Shown: positions 63,590 through 64,000 of the stretch, piece by piece
How positions within the stretch are numbered: the stretch's first letter is position 1
How the letters are laid out: the number at the start of each line of letters is the position of its first letter
NCBI GenBank assembly: GCA_022824315.1
Contig: JAJEAC010000106.1
Location: forward strand, 1 to 64,000
Reading direction: 5' to 3'
Source of the DNA: Silicimonas sp.
GTDB lineage: Bacteria > Pseudomonadota > Alphaproteobacteria > Rhodobacterales > Rhodobacteraceae
Length of the DNA: 64,000 nucleotides
The notes under the pieces: generated by a model
Database searches by the model: none
What the model saw: the letters and a program-made list of their open reading frames with translations, nothing else
What the model was told of the DNA's origin: nothing
Translations under genes and position numbers: made by a program

Positions 63590-64000
63590 TCAGCCAAAGC
63601 CGCCGGAAAACCCTTCTGGCACCAGAAGAATCTCGCGATCCACATCGGCGATGTCTCGACGTCCGCAAAGCCCCATCGAGACATCCAGTTCCTTCCCGAT
63701 GACATCAAGTACGGCGGTCACGCCGGCCTCGCCCATGGCACCAAGGCCATACACGAAGGCGCGTCCGATCATGACTCCCTTTGCGCCAAGCGCCACAGCC
63801 TTCAGCACGTCCTGACCACTGCGAACTCCGCCATCAAGCCAGACTTCCGTTTTGCCGCCGACGGCCTTGACGATTGGCTCGAGCATCCGGATGGACGAAA
63901 GCGCTCCGTCGAGTTGACGTCCGCCGTGGTTCGAGACGACTATGGCGTCTGCGCCCAGTTCGGCGGCCGTCACCGCATCTTCCTCGTCAAGAATGCCTTT
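63590..64000 (-). CDS. FMN-dependent alpha-hydroxy-acid dehydrogenase, C-terminal part (continues beyond window)
   Basis: The frame is open to base 64000, so only about 136 C-terminal residues are seen; the 5' end lies to the right. GADAIVVSNHGGRQLDGA has the catalytic His and Arg of the SNHGGRQ motif, EVWLDGGVRSGQDVLKAVALGAKGVMIGRAFVYGL binds the FMN phosphate, and the gene ends IGKELDVSMGLCGRRDIADV. Members oxidise lactate, glycolate or mandelate, passing electrons to quinone or oxygen. Substrate cannot be told from this part. Confidence 0.9.
   Translation of the reverse strand, partial: KGILDEEDAVTAAELGADAIVVSNHGGRQLDGALSSIRMLEPIVKAVGGKTEVWLDGGVRSGQDVLKAVALGAKGVMIGRAFVYGLGAMGEAGVTAVLDVIGKELDVSMGLCGRRDIADVDREILLVPEGFSGGFG

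Noticed and set aside
1-64000. CRISPR array, rRNA operon or phage block
   Set aside because: No regularly spaced repeats, no rRNA signature sequence and no phage structural genes were seen.

Overview
The window looks like a chromosomal segment of a GC-rich alphaproteobacterium, probably an aerobic heterotroph that lives on amino acids and methylated amines. The evidence is the gene content (RsmD, SMC, RplY, WaaA, MlaA/MlaC, a divergent MnmD/oxidoreductase pair), the protein styles, many 4-nt start/stop overlaps, and the dense gene packing. The species cannot be named from the sequence. No rRNA, tRNA, CRISPR array or replication origin was seen.

Layout. Bases 1-312 are the 3' end of an IS1634-type transposase. 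From 0.4 to 17 kb there are mostly housekeeping genes: rsmD and a ferredoxin-reductase-like flavoprotein, a peroxiredoxin, a ridA-ugpQ-GNAT-phhB operon, mlaA-mlaC, an EamA transporter with mnmD, a divergent FAD oxidoreductase, phzF, rpe, a thioredoxin-fold protein, smc and a MaoC-like hydratase. From 17 to 24.8 kb lies a minus-strand operon: XRE-cupin regulator, FAD/GcvT dehydrogenase, a 46-aa ORF, a PPOX-fold protein, a second FAD/GcvT dehydrogenase and an MttB-like methyltransferase. From 24.9 to 27.4 kb is a gene-poor strip with remnants of toxin-antitoxin modules. From 27.4 to 44.8 kb lies a plus-strand catabolic island: a third FAD/GcvT dehydrogenase, then hyuA-hyuB-aminotransferase-Asp/Glu racemase-MmgE/PrpD-2-hydroxyacid dehydrogenase-MlrC peptidase joined by six consecutive 4-nt overlaps, then a complete Dpp/Opp-type ABC importer. 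From 45.8 to 52.9 kb is a homogentisate operon (hmgA, fahA, MBL protein, DinB, flavin monooxygenase, DUF2783, maiA) with a divergent MarR gene. The rest holds waaA, a threonine-dehydratase-like gene, a broken fic gene, rplY, an extremely GC-rich galU, a sparse 1.3-kb stretch, a TonB-dependent receptor, an AHSA1-type protein and the 3' end of an FMN-dependent alpha-hydroxy-acid dehydrogenase.

How the genes fit together. The homogentisate block encodes the classical route homogentisate to maleylacetoacetate to fumarylacetoacetate to fumarate plus acetoacetate, plus four accessory proteins whose job is unclear. The two amine blocks share one protein family (three paralogues of about 816 residues, all keeping the TWHAAG histidine that carries covalent FAD in dimethylglycine and sarcosine dehydrogenases). 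One plausible reading is that the ABC importer brings in an N-methylated, cyclic or peptide-like nitrogen compound, HyuAB opens a ring, MlrC cleaves a bond, and the oxidoreductases and the aminotransferase remove methyl groups and nitrogen. The substrate is not known, and this set is the best candidate in the window for an undescribed pathway.

Genome-history signals sit in the gene-poor strips: a decayed copy of the maiA 3' end and the intact maiA 3' end bracket a PIN-domain gene with an altered active site; an MNT nucleotidyltransferase is followed by a chimeric fragment; a fic gene is destroyed by a stop codon and frameshifts; and the galU start overlaps the stop of what looks like an outer-membrane barrel fragment.
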